Source: Comamonas sp. lk (GTDB lineage: Bacteria > Pseudomonadota > Gammaproteobacteria > Burkholderiales > Burkholderiaceae_C). Taken from it: DNA of 18,550 nucleotides. The notes under the pieces were generated by a model that was given only the letters and a program-made list of their open reading frames with translations, was not told the origin of the DNA and did not search any database. The stretch lies in contig CAMDKE010000012.1 of assembly GCA_945901215.1 (NCBI GenBank), positions 1-18,550 on the forward strand. The letters run 5' to 3'. Below are positions 1 through 6,784 of the stretch, piece after piece; positions within the stretch are counted from its first letter, which is position 1; every line of letters starts with the position of its first letter. The position numbers and the translations under genes were made by a program.

Positions 1-68
1 AAGGCCAGGGCAACAACTGCGCCCGTACGAGCACAGACCAAGGGCAGGGGGTGATTGCATGGGCTCAC
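1..68 (-). CDS. 5' end of an exported protein, possibly the secretin (partial, runs off left edge)
   Basis: A GTG at 68-66 shares its first G with the TAG stop of the preceding gene (TAGTG), the same tight coupling seen through this operon. The frame stays open to base 1 and gives about 22 residues: a short polar start (MSPCNHPLP) followed by a hydrophobic run (LVCARTGAVVALA) that looks like a signal peptide. In PilMNOPQ and many T2SS loci the gene after the PilP/GspC-like one is the secretin (PilQ/GspD), so GspD is the best guess from position. Too little is present to prove it. An ATG at 60 in another frame also stays open but gives a less signal-like peptide. Confidence 0.4.
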   Translation of the reverse strand, partial: MSPCNHPLPLVCARTGAVVALA

Positions 69-610
69 TAGGGCGCTCCAATATCGAGTGTTTGGCGCTC
101 ATTGAGCGGCAGGTAGGTAAATACGATCAGCGGTGGCACGATGGACTCCACGCGGTACTGGCCATCGATCACGGTGGCCACGCGCGCCAGCCGCAAGTCT
201 TCGCCTGCGGCCAAATACACCTGCCAAACACCGGCTTGCAACTGCTTGCCCAAAAAACTAAACGGCAGTGGCGGGGCTTTTGGGGCCACGGGTTTTTCCG
301 GTGGGGGTGGTGGCGTCCAAGACCGCGCACCAAAGCCTTGCGCACCGGGGCGCTGGGCATCAGGCTTTGGGGCCGCAAGGCGCTCGGTCAGCGCCAGCAC
401 CGCCTCAGGGCTCGCCGGGCCTTGGTTTGCAGCCCGGGGCCTGCTGGTGGCTTCGTTTTGCGCCGTGGCGGCCCGTGCGGGCGGGGTGGTAGCGTTGGAG
501 CGGGTGGGGACCACCAGATCGGCGTCGCCACTGGGAGTTTTGTCGGCAAAAAATGCCAACCAGCCCGACACCAGCAGCGCAGCGACCCCAATAACTTGGC
601 GTAGCCTCAT
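68..610 (-). CDS. PilP/GspC-like inner-membrane connector protein
   Basis: A 180-residue protein with one N-terminal membrane anchor (about residues 5-22), a Pro/Ala/Thr-rich periplasmic linker (about 30-115, with a run of five prolines near 100) and a small C-terminal beta domain (about 115-177) containing GDL-type turns, IDGQYRV and TYLPLNERQTLDIG. This layout is typical of PilP and of the homology region of GspC, which link the inner-membrane platform to the secretin N-domains. The VIDGQYRV...YLPL pattern is what I remember from betaproteobacterial proteins labelled 'secretion system X' components, but I cannot search for it. The ATG overlaps the upstream stop by four bases (ATGA), supporting this start and translational coupling. 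The role in linking to a secretin is inferred from layout and position. Confidence 0.75.
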   Translation of the reverse strand: MRLRQVIGVAALLVSGWLAFFADKTPSGDADLVVPTRSNATTPPARAATAQNEATSRPRAANQGPASPEAVLALTERLAAPKPDAQRPGAQGFGARSWTPPPPPEKPVAPKAPPLPFSFLGKQLQAGVWQVYLAAGEDLRLARVATVIDGQYRVESIVPPLIVFTYLPLNERQTLDIGAP

Positions 611-1239
611 GGCGCTTCTCCTGCAGCTCGCACCGGGGCTTGGTAGAGCGTCCAGCGAAGGGCTACTTCTAGCTCGGCGGCTGCGGCGCCCTCGCGCTTA
701 AAGGTCGCCCCGTCCAGCGCCAAGCTCGGTAGCGTGTGCAAGGCTTCTTGCACAAAGCCGCGCACCGCCGCGTATTCACCCACCACCGGCAGCTGCATGC
801 GGTAGCTGCACCAAGCGCCACTGTCATCGCAGGCCTGCTTGTACTGGCCTTGCGGCAGTTCGAGCTGCCAGCGTTTGGCCAGCGTAAACAGAGTTTTTTG
901 TGCGTCTTCGGGCAGCGGTGCCTGGGCCAGCATGGCTTTGAATTGCACCACGTTGCGCTGGCTGCTCTCGCGCTGCGACAGGGGCTGCGCCGTGCCGGTC
1001 GCGCTGTTTTGCACAGTGGCTTGGCTGCGCTGGCTCTGGGCACTCTGGGCTTGCCGCAGTGCCTCCTGGTCTTTTATGTGCCCGGCATATTGCGACGGCA
1101 GCACCAGCGCCGCCAGCACCAGCACGGCCAGCCACAGGGCCACTGCCAGCCACAGCAGCGGGCTGGCGCGGCCAGCGCGCAGCAGGGCGTCCTGAAGCAC
1201 CTGGCGTAAGTGCATGGCCGGGGCTAATTTGCTGCTCAT
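607..1239 (-). CDS. PilO/GspM-like inner-membrane assembly protein
   Basis: A 210-residue bitopic protein. It has a short cytoplasmic N-terminus, one transmembrane helix (about 28-48, rich in Leu/Ala/Val/Trp), a Gln/Ser/Ala-rich helical stretch (about 50-95) and a C-terminal alpha/beta domain with two cysteines (ACDDSGAWC) that could form a periplasmic disulfide. The LPVVGEYAAVRGFVQEALHTLPSLALD segment is typical of the ferredoxin-like fold of PilO/GspM. I chose the ATG at 1239 because it overlaps the upstream stop as ATGA. A TTG at 1257 would add six residues but gives a longer overlap and a weaker start codon. It probably pairs with the PilN-like protein encoded just upstream. Sequence identity in this family is low, so the call rests on topology and order. 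Confidence 0.7.
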   Translation of the reverse strand: MSSKLAPAMHLRQVLQDALLRAGRASPLLWLAVALWLAVLVLAALVLPSQYAGHIKDQEALRQAQSAQSQRSQATVQNSATGTAQPLSQRESSQRNVVQFKAMLAQAPLPEDAQKTLFTLAKRWQLELPQGQYKQACDDSGAWCSYRMQLPVVGEYAAVRGFVQEALHTLPSLALDGATFKREGAAAAELEVALRWTLYQAPVRAAGEAP

Positions 1240-1829
1240 GGGCTGGCTTGCATCCAACGGAGCAAGACTTCAAAGCGCAGGGGCATATTGGGGTCTTGCG
1301 CGTTGACCTGGTGAGAACTCAGCACTGCCGACACAAAAAACGGTTCAGCACGCAGTCGGCGCATAAAACCTAGCATGTGGGCGCTGTCCTTGGATTCGGC
1401 CAGCAGGCGCATCCCCTGCGCGAGTCCGGGGTCTTGGTCCGAAGCGGCCGAGTCGGGCCGCATTTCCAATATCGCCACATGGACGCCCGCCGCGCTGGAC
1501 ACCCGCTCCAATGCGTCCCAGAGCTCAGGCCAGGGGCGGTTGAGCGCGACCAGCGCCCGGTTCATGGCCTTGGCCTGTGCTGCGTCAATGGCCAGTGCGC
1601 CCTTGGCTGCCAAGGTCGTGCGCTGCTGGGGGGGCTGCACCGCCGCGGGCGCAGTTCGGGCCAGGGCCTGCTGCAACTGCTGGCGATCAGACGCAATCTC
1701 CATGGTCCACCACAGGCCTGCGGTCAGGGCCAGCGTAGCACCGACCAATGCCGCACGCAAAGCCGCGCCAGAGCGTGCCCACCAATACCGCACGCTACGC
1801 GGTGCAAAGTCCAGGCTAAGGCGGTTCAT
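1236..1829 (-). CDS. PilN-like (periplasmic GspL-like) inner-membrane protein
   Basis: A 197-residue protein. It has a short N-terminus (MNRLSLDFAP) that resembles the PilM-binding end of PilN, one membrane helix (about 22-42), a helical segment with Gln/Ala repeats (about 48-62) and a periplasmic domain with LNRPWPELWDALERV (about 96-110) and a terminal FEVLLRW strand. The LNRPWPELW...LE pattern is a hallmark of PilN-like assembly proteins. The open frame continues upstream to 2222, but the ATG at 1829 is preferred because it overlaps the stop of the PilM-like gene as ATGA and begins a normal PilN-type N-terminus; the upstream part overlaps the PilM-like gene. Together with that gene it looks like a GspL protein split into two chains. 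Confidence 0.75.
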   Translation of the reverse strand: MNRLSLDFAPRSVRYWWARSGAALRAALVGATLALTAGLWWTMEIASDRQQLQQALARTAPAAVQPPQQRTTLAAKGALAIDAAQAKAMNRALVALNRPWPELWDALERVSSAAGVHVAILEMRPDSAASDQDPGLAQGMRLLAESKDSAHMLGFMRRLRAEPFFVSAVLSSHQVNAQDPNMPLRFEVLLRWMQASP

Positions 1830-2635
1830 GTCCGCAGGCCCCAGAGGCTGGGCGCATCGCCCACTGGCCCCAGGTAGACCACCGAGGCGCCGCGCCGCGC
1901 ACTTGCAGCCGCCCGCATCGTGTCGCGCCAGGGCAGTGGAACCGCTCCGCACAGTGCCAGGGTCGCCGGCACGGGTAAGCCCAGACGCAGGCCCTCGCGC
2001 TGCGCCGCGTCTACCGGCCAATGCGGGTTTTCGGCATCCTGCGCAGCAAAGTCCAGGCGCCGCAGTTGCTCCATGTGGATCTTGGGCGCGACACACAGGG
2101 TCAGCACGCCCGCACTGCAAATTCCCAACCACTGGCCACTCGCCAGGGCTGAATGCCAATGGTTCCACACGGCAGCAAACAGAGGTTGCACCGAAACCAA
2201 ATACATTCCATGGCGCTGGCACTGCTTACGCAGCACGTCCAGTAAGCCGCTGCGCAGCGCACTGGCGACAAATCGCCCGCTCACGCGCGGCTCGCTGGCG
2301 GCCTCCCATCCGGTGGTGCCGTCAGTCACGGCGCGCAGGCGCAGCGCCACGGCGGCCTGCAGGTCCTCCAAGGTCCCACCGTTTGCCGGCGGCTGCACGC
2401 TGGCGGTGGGCGTCCACACGTCGGCCACCAGCACGTGGAGTGTGCTGCCCGCCGCCGCGTGGCGTAGCAAGAGTGCGTCCAACGCCGCGCCGCGCTGGGC
2501 GTCGCTGGCTTGCGCCTCCCAGACCACCGACTCCAGCAGCTGAAAGCGCGGGCGCCACAGGCCGCCGCGCAGCGCCAGCTCGGCGCCGTGCGGCCCCAGG
2601 CTGAGGGCAAAACCTTGGCCCAGGAAGCTAGGCAT
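1826..2635 (-). CDS. PilM/cytoplasmic-GspL-like protein
   Basis: A 269-residue protein with no signal peptide and no clear transmembrane helix, so probably cytoplasmic. It starts MPSFLGQGFALSLGPHGAEL, which resembles the first beta strands of the actin-like (ASKHA) fold of PilM and of the GspL cytoplasmic domain, which binds the GspE ATPase. Tandem strand-like segments (STLHVLVADVW near 64-74, GMYLVSVQPLFAAVW near 143-157, LGICSAGVLTLCVAP near 170-184) fit two subdomains. I see no confident nucleotide-binding signature, so ATP binding should not be assumed. Its start lies eight bases inside the end of gspE, and its stop overlaps the PilN-like start. The family is inferred from gene order (after gspE, before PilN/PilO/PilP-like genes) more than from sequence identity. 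Confidence 0.65.
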   Translation of the reverse strand: MPSFLGQGFALSLGPHGAELALRGGLWRPRFQLLESVVWEAQASDAQRGAALDALLLRHAAAGSTLHVLVADVWTPTASVQPPANGGTLEDLQAAVALRLRAVTDGTTGWEAASEPRVSGRFVASALRSGLLDVLRKQCQRHGMYLVSVQPLFAAVWNHWHSALASGQWLGICSAGVLTLCVAPKIHMEQLRRLDFAAQDAENPHWPVDAAQREGLRLGLPVPATLALCGAVPLPWRDTMRAAASARRGASVVYLGPVGDAPSLWGLRT

Positions 2636-4340
2636 TAAGCGTCACCCGGTTAACTTCCGCCAGCGTGGTCTCACCGCGGCGCGCCAGGGCCATGGCCGCA
2701 TCGCGCAGGCTGCGCGTGCCCTGGCGGTGGGCGGTCTCTTTGATTTTGCGGATCGGCGCTTTTTCAATAATCAGTTCGCGCAGCTCGTCATTGAGCAGCA
2801 GAATTTCGGCAATCGCGCGCCGGCCTCTGTAGCCGGTGCCCCGGCAGTCGCCGCAGCCACGGCCTGCTTTCCAGATGGCGGAGCTGTCGCCGGGCGCCAA
2901 ACCGGCGCTCTCGCATTCCTGGGCGCTGGGGCTGTGCGCCACGCTGCAGTGCGGGCAGTTGACGCGCAGCAGGCGCTGGGCCCAAATGCCGTTGAGCGCC
3001 GACACAAAAGAATAAGGGTCAATGCCCATGTGCACAAAGCGCCCCAGCACGTCAAACACATTGTTGGCGTGCACCGTGGTCAGCACCAGGTGGCCGGTCA
3101 GGGCCGACTGCACCGCGATCTCGGCGGTCTCGTTGTCGCGTATCTCGCCGACCATGATTTTGTCGGGGTCGTGGCGCAGGATGGAGCGCAGGCCCTTGGC
3201 AAATGTCAGGCCTTTTTTTTCGTTCACCGGGATCTGCAGCACGCCGGGCAACTGGTATTCCACCGGGTCTTCGATGGTGATGATTTTGCTCCGGCCATCG
3301 TGAATTTCGGTCAGCGCGCCGTACAGCGTGGTGGTTTTGCCCGAGCCGGTAGGGCCGGTCACCAGCAACATTCCGTAGGGCTCTTGCGCCAGCCGGCGCA
3401 GCACCGCAAGCGAAGCCTGGTCAAAGCCCAATGCGTCCAAGGACAGCGAGCCATAGGCCTCAATCATGGCGCGCTTGTCCAGCACACGGATCACCGCATC
3501 CTCGCCGTGGATGCTGGGCATGATGGAGAGGCGCAAATCGATATCGCGGTCCGCATCGGACACCATGAAGCTGCCGTCCTGCGGTACACGGCGCTCGGAG
3601 ATATCGAGCTCGGCGACCACCTTCAGGCGCGAAATCACATACTCGGCCAGCTCCACGCCCGGCACCGTGAGCGCATGGTCGAGCACGCCATCGATACGAA
3701 ACTTGACGCTGATGCCCGTTGCCGTGGATTCAATATGGATGTCTGACGCACCGGCCTTGAGGGCGTCGTACAAGATCGAGTTAACCAGCTTGACCGCCGG
3801 GCTGGCCGATTCACCCAAGGCCGAGAGTGACAAGCTCGATGCCGCCCGCTTGTCGCGCTGGGTGTCGCTGGCGGAGCTGTCGTCGGGGTTCTGACCCAGG
3901 CCGTCGGTGGCACGCGCGCCTTCTTCGAGCTTGACGAGATAAGCCGCTATGTCTTCTTGCAGCGCCAGCGCAAAACCCAGTGGCGCCTGCGCCAGCGATT
4001 GCAGCCAGGCCATCAGGTCGGTGTCAAACGGGTCCGCCACCACCGCCTGCAATGCGCCAGAGGGCGGCACGCGCACGACCATGCACCGTCGCCGCAGCGC
4101 CAGGGCCAGTGGCAATACGGCCAGGGCCGGTGTGCACGAAAACAAGTGCGCGGTCTCTACGACCGGCATATCCAAAAGTGCACCCACCTGACGCAACACC
4201 GTGCGCTCGTCGCCTGCACCGGGCGCGGCCAAGCCAGCGAGTGCGCTGGTGGCGCTGCGCCCTTGGCTGCGCGCCTGGGCATAGGTTTGTCGCAGCGCGG
4301 CGGCATCGGGTAATGCGTAAGCCCGGCTGACGGTTGCCAT
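2628..4340 (-). CDS. gspE: Type II secretion/type IV pilus assembly ATPase GspE/PilB family
   Basis: A 570-residue hexameric secretion ATPase that would power pseudopilus assembly at the cytoplasmic face. An N-terminal MshEN/N1E-like domain (about 45-140) precedes the core. The core shows an Asp box around 251-270 (RVPQDGSF...DIDLR), a Walker A loop GPTGSGKTT (about 329-337), a Walker B-like IMVGEIRD (about 395-402) and a His box with TGHLVLTTVHAN (about 415-426). A tetracysteine zinc motif follows, with CxxC pairs at about 462/465 and 496/499. All catalytic motifs are intact and the length is normal for GspE/PilB. The ATG overlaps the gspF stop by one base (TAATG). The coding strand has an A8 tract at 3213-3220 within an NEKKG codon run. 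It could be called GspE or PilB; a neighbouring GspG favours GspE. Confidence 0.97.
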   Translation of the reverse strand: MATVSRAYALPDAAALRQTYAQARSQGRSATSALAGLAAPGAGDERTVLRQVGALLDMPVVETAHLFSCTPALAVLPLALALRRRCMVVRVPPSGALQAVVADPFDTDLMAWLQSLAQAPLGFALALQEDIAAYLVKLEEGARATDGLGQNPDDSSASDTQRDKRAASSLSLSALGESASPAVKLVNSILYDALKAGASDIHIESTATGISVKFRIDGVLDHALTVPGVELAEYVISRLKVVAELDISERRVPQDGSFMVSDADRDIDLRLSIMPSIHGEDAVIRVLDKRAMIEAYGSLSLDALGFDQASLAVLRRLAQEPYGMLLVTGPTGSGKTTTLYGALTEIHDGRSKIITIEDPVEYQLPGVLQIPVNEKKGLTFAKGLRSILRHDPDKIMVGEIRDNETAEIAVQSALTGHLVLTTVHANNVFDVLGRFVHMGIDPYSFVSALNGIWAQRLLRVNCPHCSVAHSPSAQECESAGLAPGDSSAIWKAGRGCGDCRGTGYRGRRAIAEILLLNDELRELIIEKAPIRKIKETAHRQGTRSLRDAAMALARRGETTLAEVNRVTLNA

Positions 4341-5551
4341 TAAAACGACCCCGCCAAATCAAAAATGGGCATGTACAACAGCACCACGATCACGCCTACG
4401 ATCAGGCCAATGGCTGTCATCAACAGCGGCTCAAAACTGCGCATAAAACGGTCAATCCAACGGGTAATCTCGCTGTCATAAAACGCCGCCGATTGGCGCA
4501 GCATGCCACCCAGATCGCCCGAACGCTCACCCACGGCCAGCATGCGCAGGGAGATGGGGGTAGTCAGGTTCTGCGCGGCAAAGGCTAGTGATACCGGCGC
4601 GCCGGTCTGCACCTGGGCGCTGGCCTGGCGCAGGCGCTGCGCCACTGCGGGCGAAACCACCGAGTCCACGGTGTCCATGGCCGAAACCAGGGTAATACCC
4701 CCCTCCAGCAGCAGCCCCAAAGTCATGTACAGGCGCGAGAGCTCGTACACCCGCACCCGTTCCCCCAAACCCGGCAGACGGGTCAACAAGCCCATCCAGC
4801 CGCCTGCGGCCTGAAACTTTTTGGCTGATGCGGCAAAGCCCAGCAAGGCGGCCACCGCCAAGGCCAGCAGAAAAACCAGGTGGTCGGTCAGCAGCGCGCT
4901 CAGCGCCAGCATTTGCTGCGACAGCCAGGGCATCTGGCGCCCGGCGCCTTGGTATACCTCCGCGAATCGCGGTACCACGTACACCATCAAAAACAGACTC
5001 ACCAGCGTACCCACGCTGATCAATATGGCCGGATAGATGGCCGCGCTGACGACTTTGGTGCGCACCGCGTCGATGCGCTGCTGGTACGTAATAAATCGAT
5101 CCAATGCCTGCGGCAAGCTGCTGGTGCCCTCGGCGGCGCGCACCAGGCCGATGTACAGCGGCGGGAAATGGCGCGGCTGCTCGGCCAAGGCGCCCGACAA
5201 GCGCCTACCGTCACGCAGCGCTTGCAGCAGCCCCGACAGGATGAGCCGCAAGGCCGGGTGGGTCTCTTTTTCCAGCAGAGCCTCCAGGCCCTCCACCAAT
5301 CCCAAGCCAGCTTGCAATAGTGCCAGCAGCTCTTGGCTAAACATGACCAGCGGCAGGAGCGAGCCACGCTGACCAAGCACGCCCTGCAAGCGACCCCAGA
5401 TACCGGTGCCCGGCACGTCGGCGCCCTGCAGTCGCACCAAGTACAGGCCACGCTCACGCACCTGGCGCTGCGCGTCGGCGTGGTCAAGCGCATCAAACTC
5501 CCATTGCACAACCGCATGCTCGTCGGTGATGGCGCGTGCCTGGTATTTCAC
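4340..5551 (-). CDS. gspF: Type II secretion inner-membrane platform protein GspF
   Basis: A 403-residue polytopic protein with the two-repeat T2SSF architecture: a first cytoplasmic helical domain (about 68-170, with LLALLQAGLGLVEGLE), membrane helices near 171-193 and 223-240, a second homologous domain (about 270-370, with LGLLLEGGITLVSAM and AVGERSGDLGGML) and a final helix near 374-396. It would form the central platform on which pseudopilins are assembled, in contact with GspE. The start is GTG, eleven bases after the gspG stop, with AAGG about nine bases upstream (the AAGG overlaps the end of gspG). The N-terminus MKYQARAITD matches the usual family start. Length and topology are normal. 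Confidence 0.96.
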   Translation of the reverse strand: MKYQARAITDEHAVVQWEFDALDHADAQRQVRERGLYLVRLQGADVPGTGIWGRLQGVLGQRGSLLPLVMFSQELLALLQAGLGLVEGLEALLEKETHPALRLILSGLLQALRDGRRLSGALAEQPRHFPPLYIGLVRAAEGTSSLPQALDRFITYQQRIDAVRTKVVSAAIYPAILISVGTLVSLFLMVYVVPRFAEVYQGAGRQMPWLSQQMLALSALLTDHLVFLLALAVAALLGFAASAKKFQAAGGWMGLLTRLPGLGERVRVYELSRLYMTLGLLLEGGITLVSAMDTVDSVVSPAVAQRLRQASAQVQTGAPVSLAFAAQNLTTPISLRMLAVGERSGDLGGMLRQSAAFYDSEITRWIDRFMRSFEPLLMTAIGLIVGVIVVLLYMPIFDLAGSF

Positions 5552-5562
5552 GGCAAGCGGCC

Positions 5563-5988
5563 TTAGTTGCTTAGGTCTGCATCTTCAGCACTGCCCCCGG
5601 GCTGGCCGTCTTTGCCCAGGGAGATGATTTGGTAGTCAGCGACCACCCCGTTGGGCGAGGCTGCACCCCCCAGTTTGTAAACATAGGGATGGCCCCAGGG
5701 GTCTAGCGGAACGTCTTTTTTCAGGTAGGGGCCGTTCCAGCCGGTGGCGCTGTCGGGTTTGACCATGAGCGCGCGCAAACCCTCCTCTGCTGAGGGGTAG
5801 CGGCCTGCATCGATGCGAAAGGTGTCCATCGCTTTGGACAAGCCCTCCAGCTGCGCCTTGGCCACCGTCACCTCGGACTTGCCAATTTGGGCAAAGTACT
5901 TCGGACCGACGTAAGAGGCCAGCATGCCGATGATGACAATCACCACCAGCAGTTCCAGCAGGGTAAAACCTCGTTGAGCCAACCGCAT
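5563..5988 (-). CDS. gspG: Major pseudopilin GspG
   Basis: A 141-residue type II pseudopilin. It has a short basic leader (MRLAQRG), then the prepilin peptidase site G|FTLLE with the invariant Glu five residues after the cut, and a hydrophobic helix LLVVIVIIGMLASYV. The globular part carries family marks: AQLEGLSKAMDTFRIDAGRYPS, GPYLKK and DPWGHPYVY. It ends with the GspG calcium loop (SLGKDGQPGG followed by EDADL). I chose the ATG at 5988 because it gives a typical seven-residue leader. The ATG at 6042 would add 18 residues before it, and a TTG at 6087 lies inside an inverted repeat region. It is the only pseudopilin gene in the window; no GspH/I/J/K or prepilin peptidase is seen. Confidence 0.93.
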   Translation of the reverse strand: MRLAQRGFTLLELLVVIVIIGMLASYVGPKYFAQIGKSEVTVAKAQLEGLSKAMDTFRIDAGRYPSAEEGLRALMVKPDSATGWNGPYLKKDVPLDPWGHPYVYKLGGAASPNGVVADYQIISLGKDGQPGGSAEDADLSN

Positions 5989-6023
5989 GTTCTCTGCGGG
6001 CGGGCCATCGAAAGATCGCGGTG

Positions 6024-6053
6024 ATTTAGTCAATTTATTCATCTTTCTGTCAA
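6024..6053 (-). promoter_or_regulatory. Candidate sigma70-type promoter for the gspG operon
   Basis: On the minus strand a perfect TTGACA (6053-6048) is followed after 18 bases by CTAAAT (6029-6024), which matches the -10 consensus at three of six positions. Transcription would start near 6017, about 30 bases before the chosen gspG ATG at 5988. The location in the only sizeable AT-rich gap between the porin/coiled-coil genes and gspG makes it plausible. The weak -10 leaves it unproven. Confidence 0.3.
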
Positions 6054-6055
6054 AA

Positions 6056-6082
6056 ACTTTGTGAATACTAAATTCACAAAGT
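6056..6082 (-). repeat. 11-bp perfect inverted repeat upstream of gspG (operator or weak terminator)
   Basis: The arms actttgtgaat (6056-6066) and attcacaaagt (6072-6082) are exact reverse complements around a five-base centre. Read on the minus strand the hairpin is followed by a five-T run, so it could act as a weak AT-rich terminator for the porin/coiled-coil genes. It also sits directly upstream of a TTGACA box, so it could be a regulator binding site. A smaller inverted repeat (tgaca, 6 A, tgtca) lies beside it at 6082-6097. Confidence 0.6.
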
Positions 6083-6099
6083 GACAAAAAAATGTCATA

Positions 6100-6777
6100 T
6101 CAGGGCGCTTTGCTATCCATTGGCAACTTGCGCTCCTCAATCTGGTCGCGAATCACCAGCCCCTCGTTTTCCAATGCCACGCGGTCAAACTGCAAGGGCA
6201 AGGCGTACCAGGGCGTCATTGCGGCCACGGTGGACTCAAAACGCTGAAGCAACTTGCGGTTGATCTCGTAGAAGGCCCGGTTCTGGTCTTGGCAAAAGGC
6301 CAGCGCCTTGTCGCGCTGAGCGAGGCTTTGTTGGGTGCCTTCCCATGTAGTGCGCGTGTTTTCAAGCGTGGCCTGGGTGGCGGCTAATTGGCCAAGGGTG
6401 TTTTGCTGCTGGCTGCGCAAAACCATTAAGGCGCTTTCGGTGGATTTCAGAGAATCGACCAGAGTGGCCTTCTCGCCCTGCAAGTCCTGCAATTGCGCGC
6501 GCAACTGCGCCTCTTGCTTGGCCATTGGGGCCAGCTTAGCCACTTGAGTCTGCGCTCTTTTCAGTTTTCCTTGGAGCTCGTCACGCTCGGTACTCAGCAG
6601 GATTTTTTCTTGTTGCAATGCCTGCTGTATTTGCTGCATTTTGGCAATGCGGTCTTGCTGGGCGCGCGCGGCCTTTTTGTCTTTGTCATCGGCGGCATGT
6701 GCGCCAGCAATACCCAAAAACAAGGCAAAGACCACGGCAAGGCGGCTGTAGGTGGTGGGGGCGAACGGGCAAGGCAT
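6100..6777 (-). CDS. Secreted coiled-coil protein of unknown function
   Basis: A 225-residue protein with a signal peptide (hydrophobic RLAVVFALFLGIAG, cleavage expected after AHA near residue 28), then a Lys/Asp-rich start. A long predicted coiled coil (about 35-165) follows, dominated by Gln, Leu, Ala, Lys and Glu heptads. The C-terminal tail contains NRAFYEINRKLLQRFES, TPWYALPLQFDRVALEN and RDQIEERKL. It is probably periplasmic. I recognise no named family. The start is the ATG at 6777, eight bases after the porin stop, with no good ribosome site, so coupling to the porin is likely. A TTG at 6807 would spoil the signal peptide start. Its place between a TonB-linked porin and the secretion genes recalls periplasmic coiled-coil partners such as CpoB/YbgF in Tol-Pal, which is only an analogy. 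Confidence 0.8.
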   Translation of the reverse strand: MPCPFAPTTYSRLAVVFALFLGIAGAHAADDKDKKAARAQQDRIAKMQQIQQALQQEKILLSTERDELQGKLKRAQTQVAKLAPMAKQEAQLRAQLQDLQGEKATLVDSLKSTESALMVLRSQQQNTLGQLAATQATLENTRTTWEGTQQSLAQRDKALAFCQDQNRAFYEINRKLLQRFESTVAAMTPWYALPLQFDRVALENEGLVIRDQIEERKLPMDSKAP

Positions 6778-6784
6778 GGCGAAC

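Noticed and set aside
1830..2222. Longer 328-residue version of the PilN-like gene
   Set aside because: The extra 131 codons overlap the PilM-like gene and are low-complexity. The ATG at 1829 gives a normal N-terminus and the ATGA coupling seen elsewhere in the operon.
1375..2604. 409-codon open frame on the plus strand
   Set aside because: It is antisense to the PilM- and PilN-like genes. The product is Arg/Pro/Ala-rich low-complexity sequence typical of a high-GC shadow frame.
2727..3746. 339-codon open frame on the plus strand
   Set aside because: It is antisense to gspE, which has every catalytic motif, and the His/Gly/Gln-rich translation resembles no protein.
6043..6087. TTG start for gspG at 6087
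   Set aside because: It would place coding sequence across the inverted repeat and TTGACA box and give an unusually long prepilin leader. The ATG at 5988 yields a standard leader.
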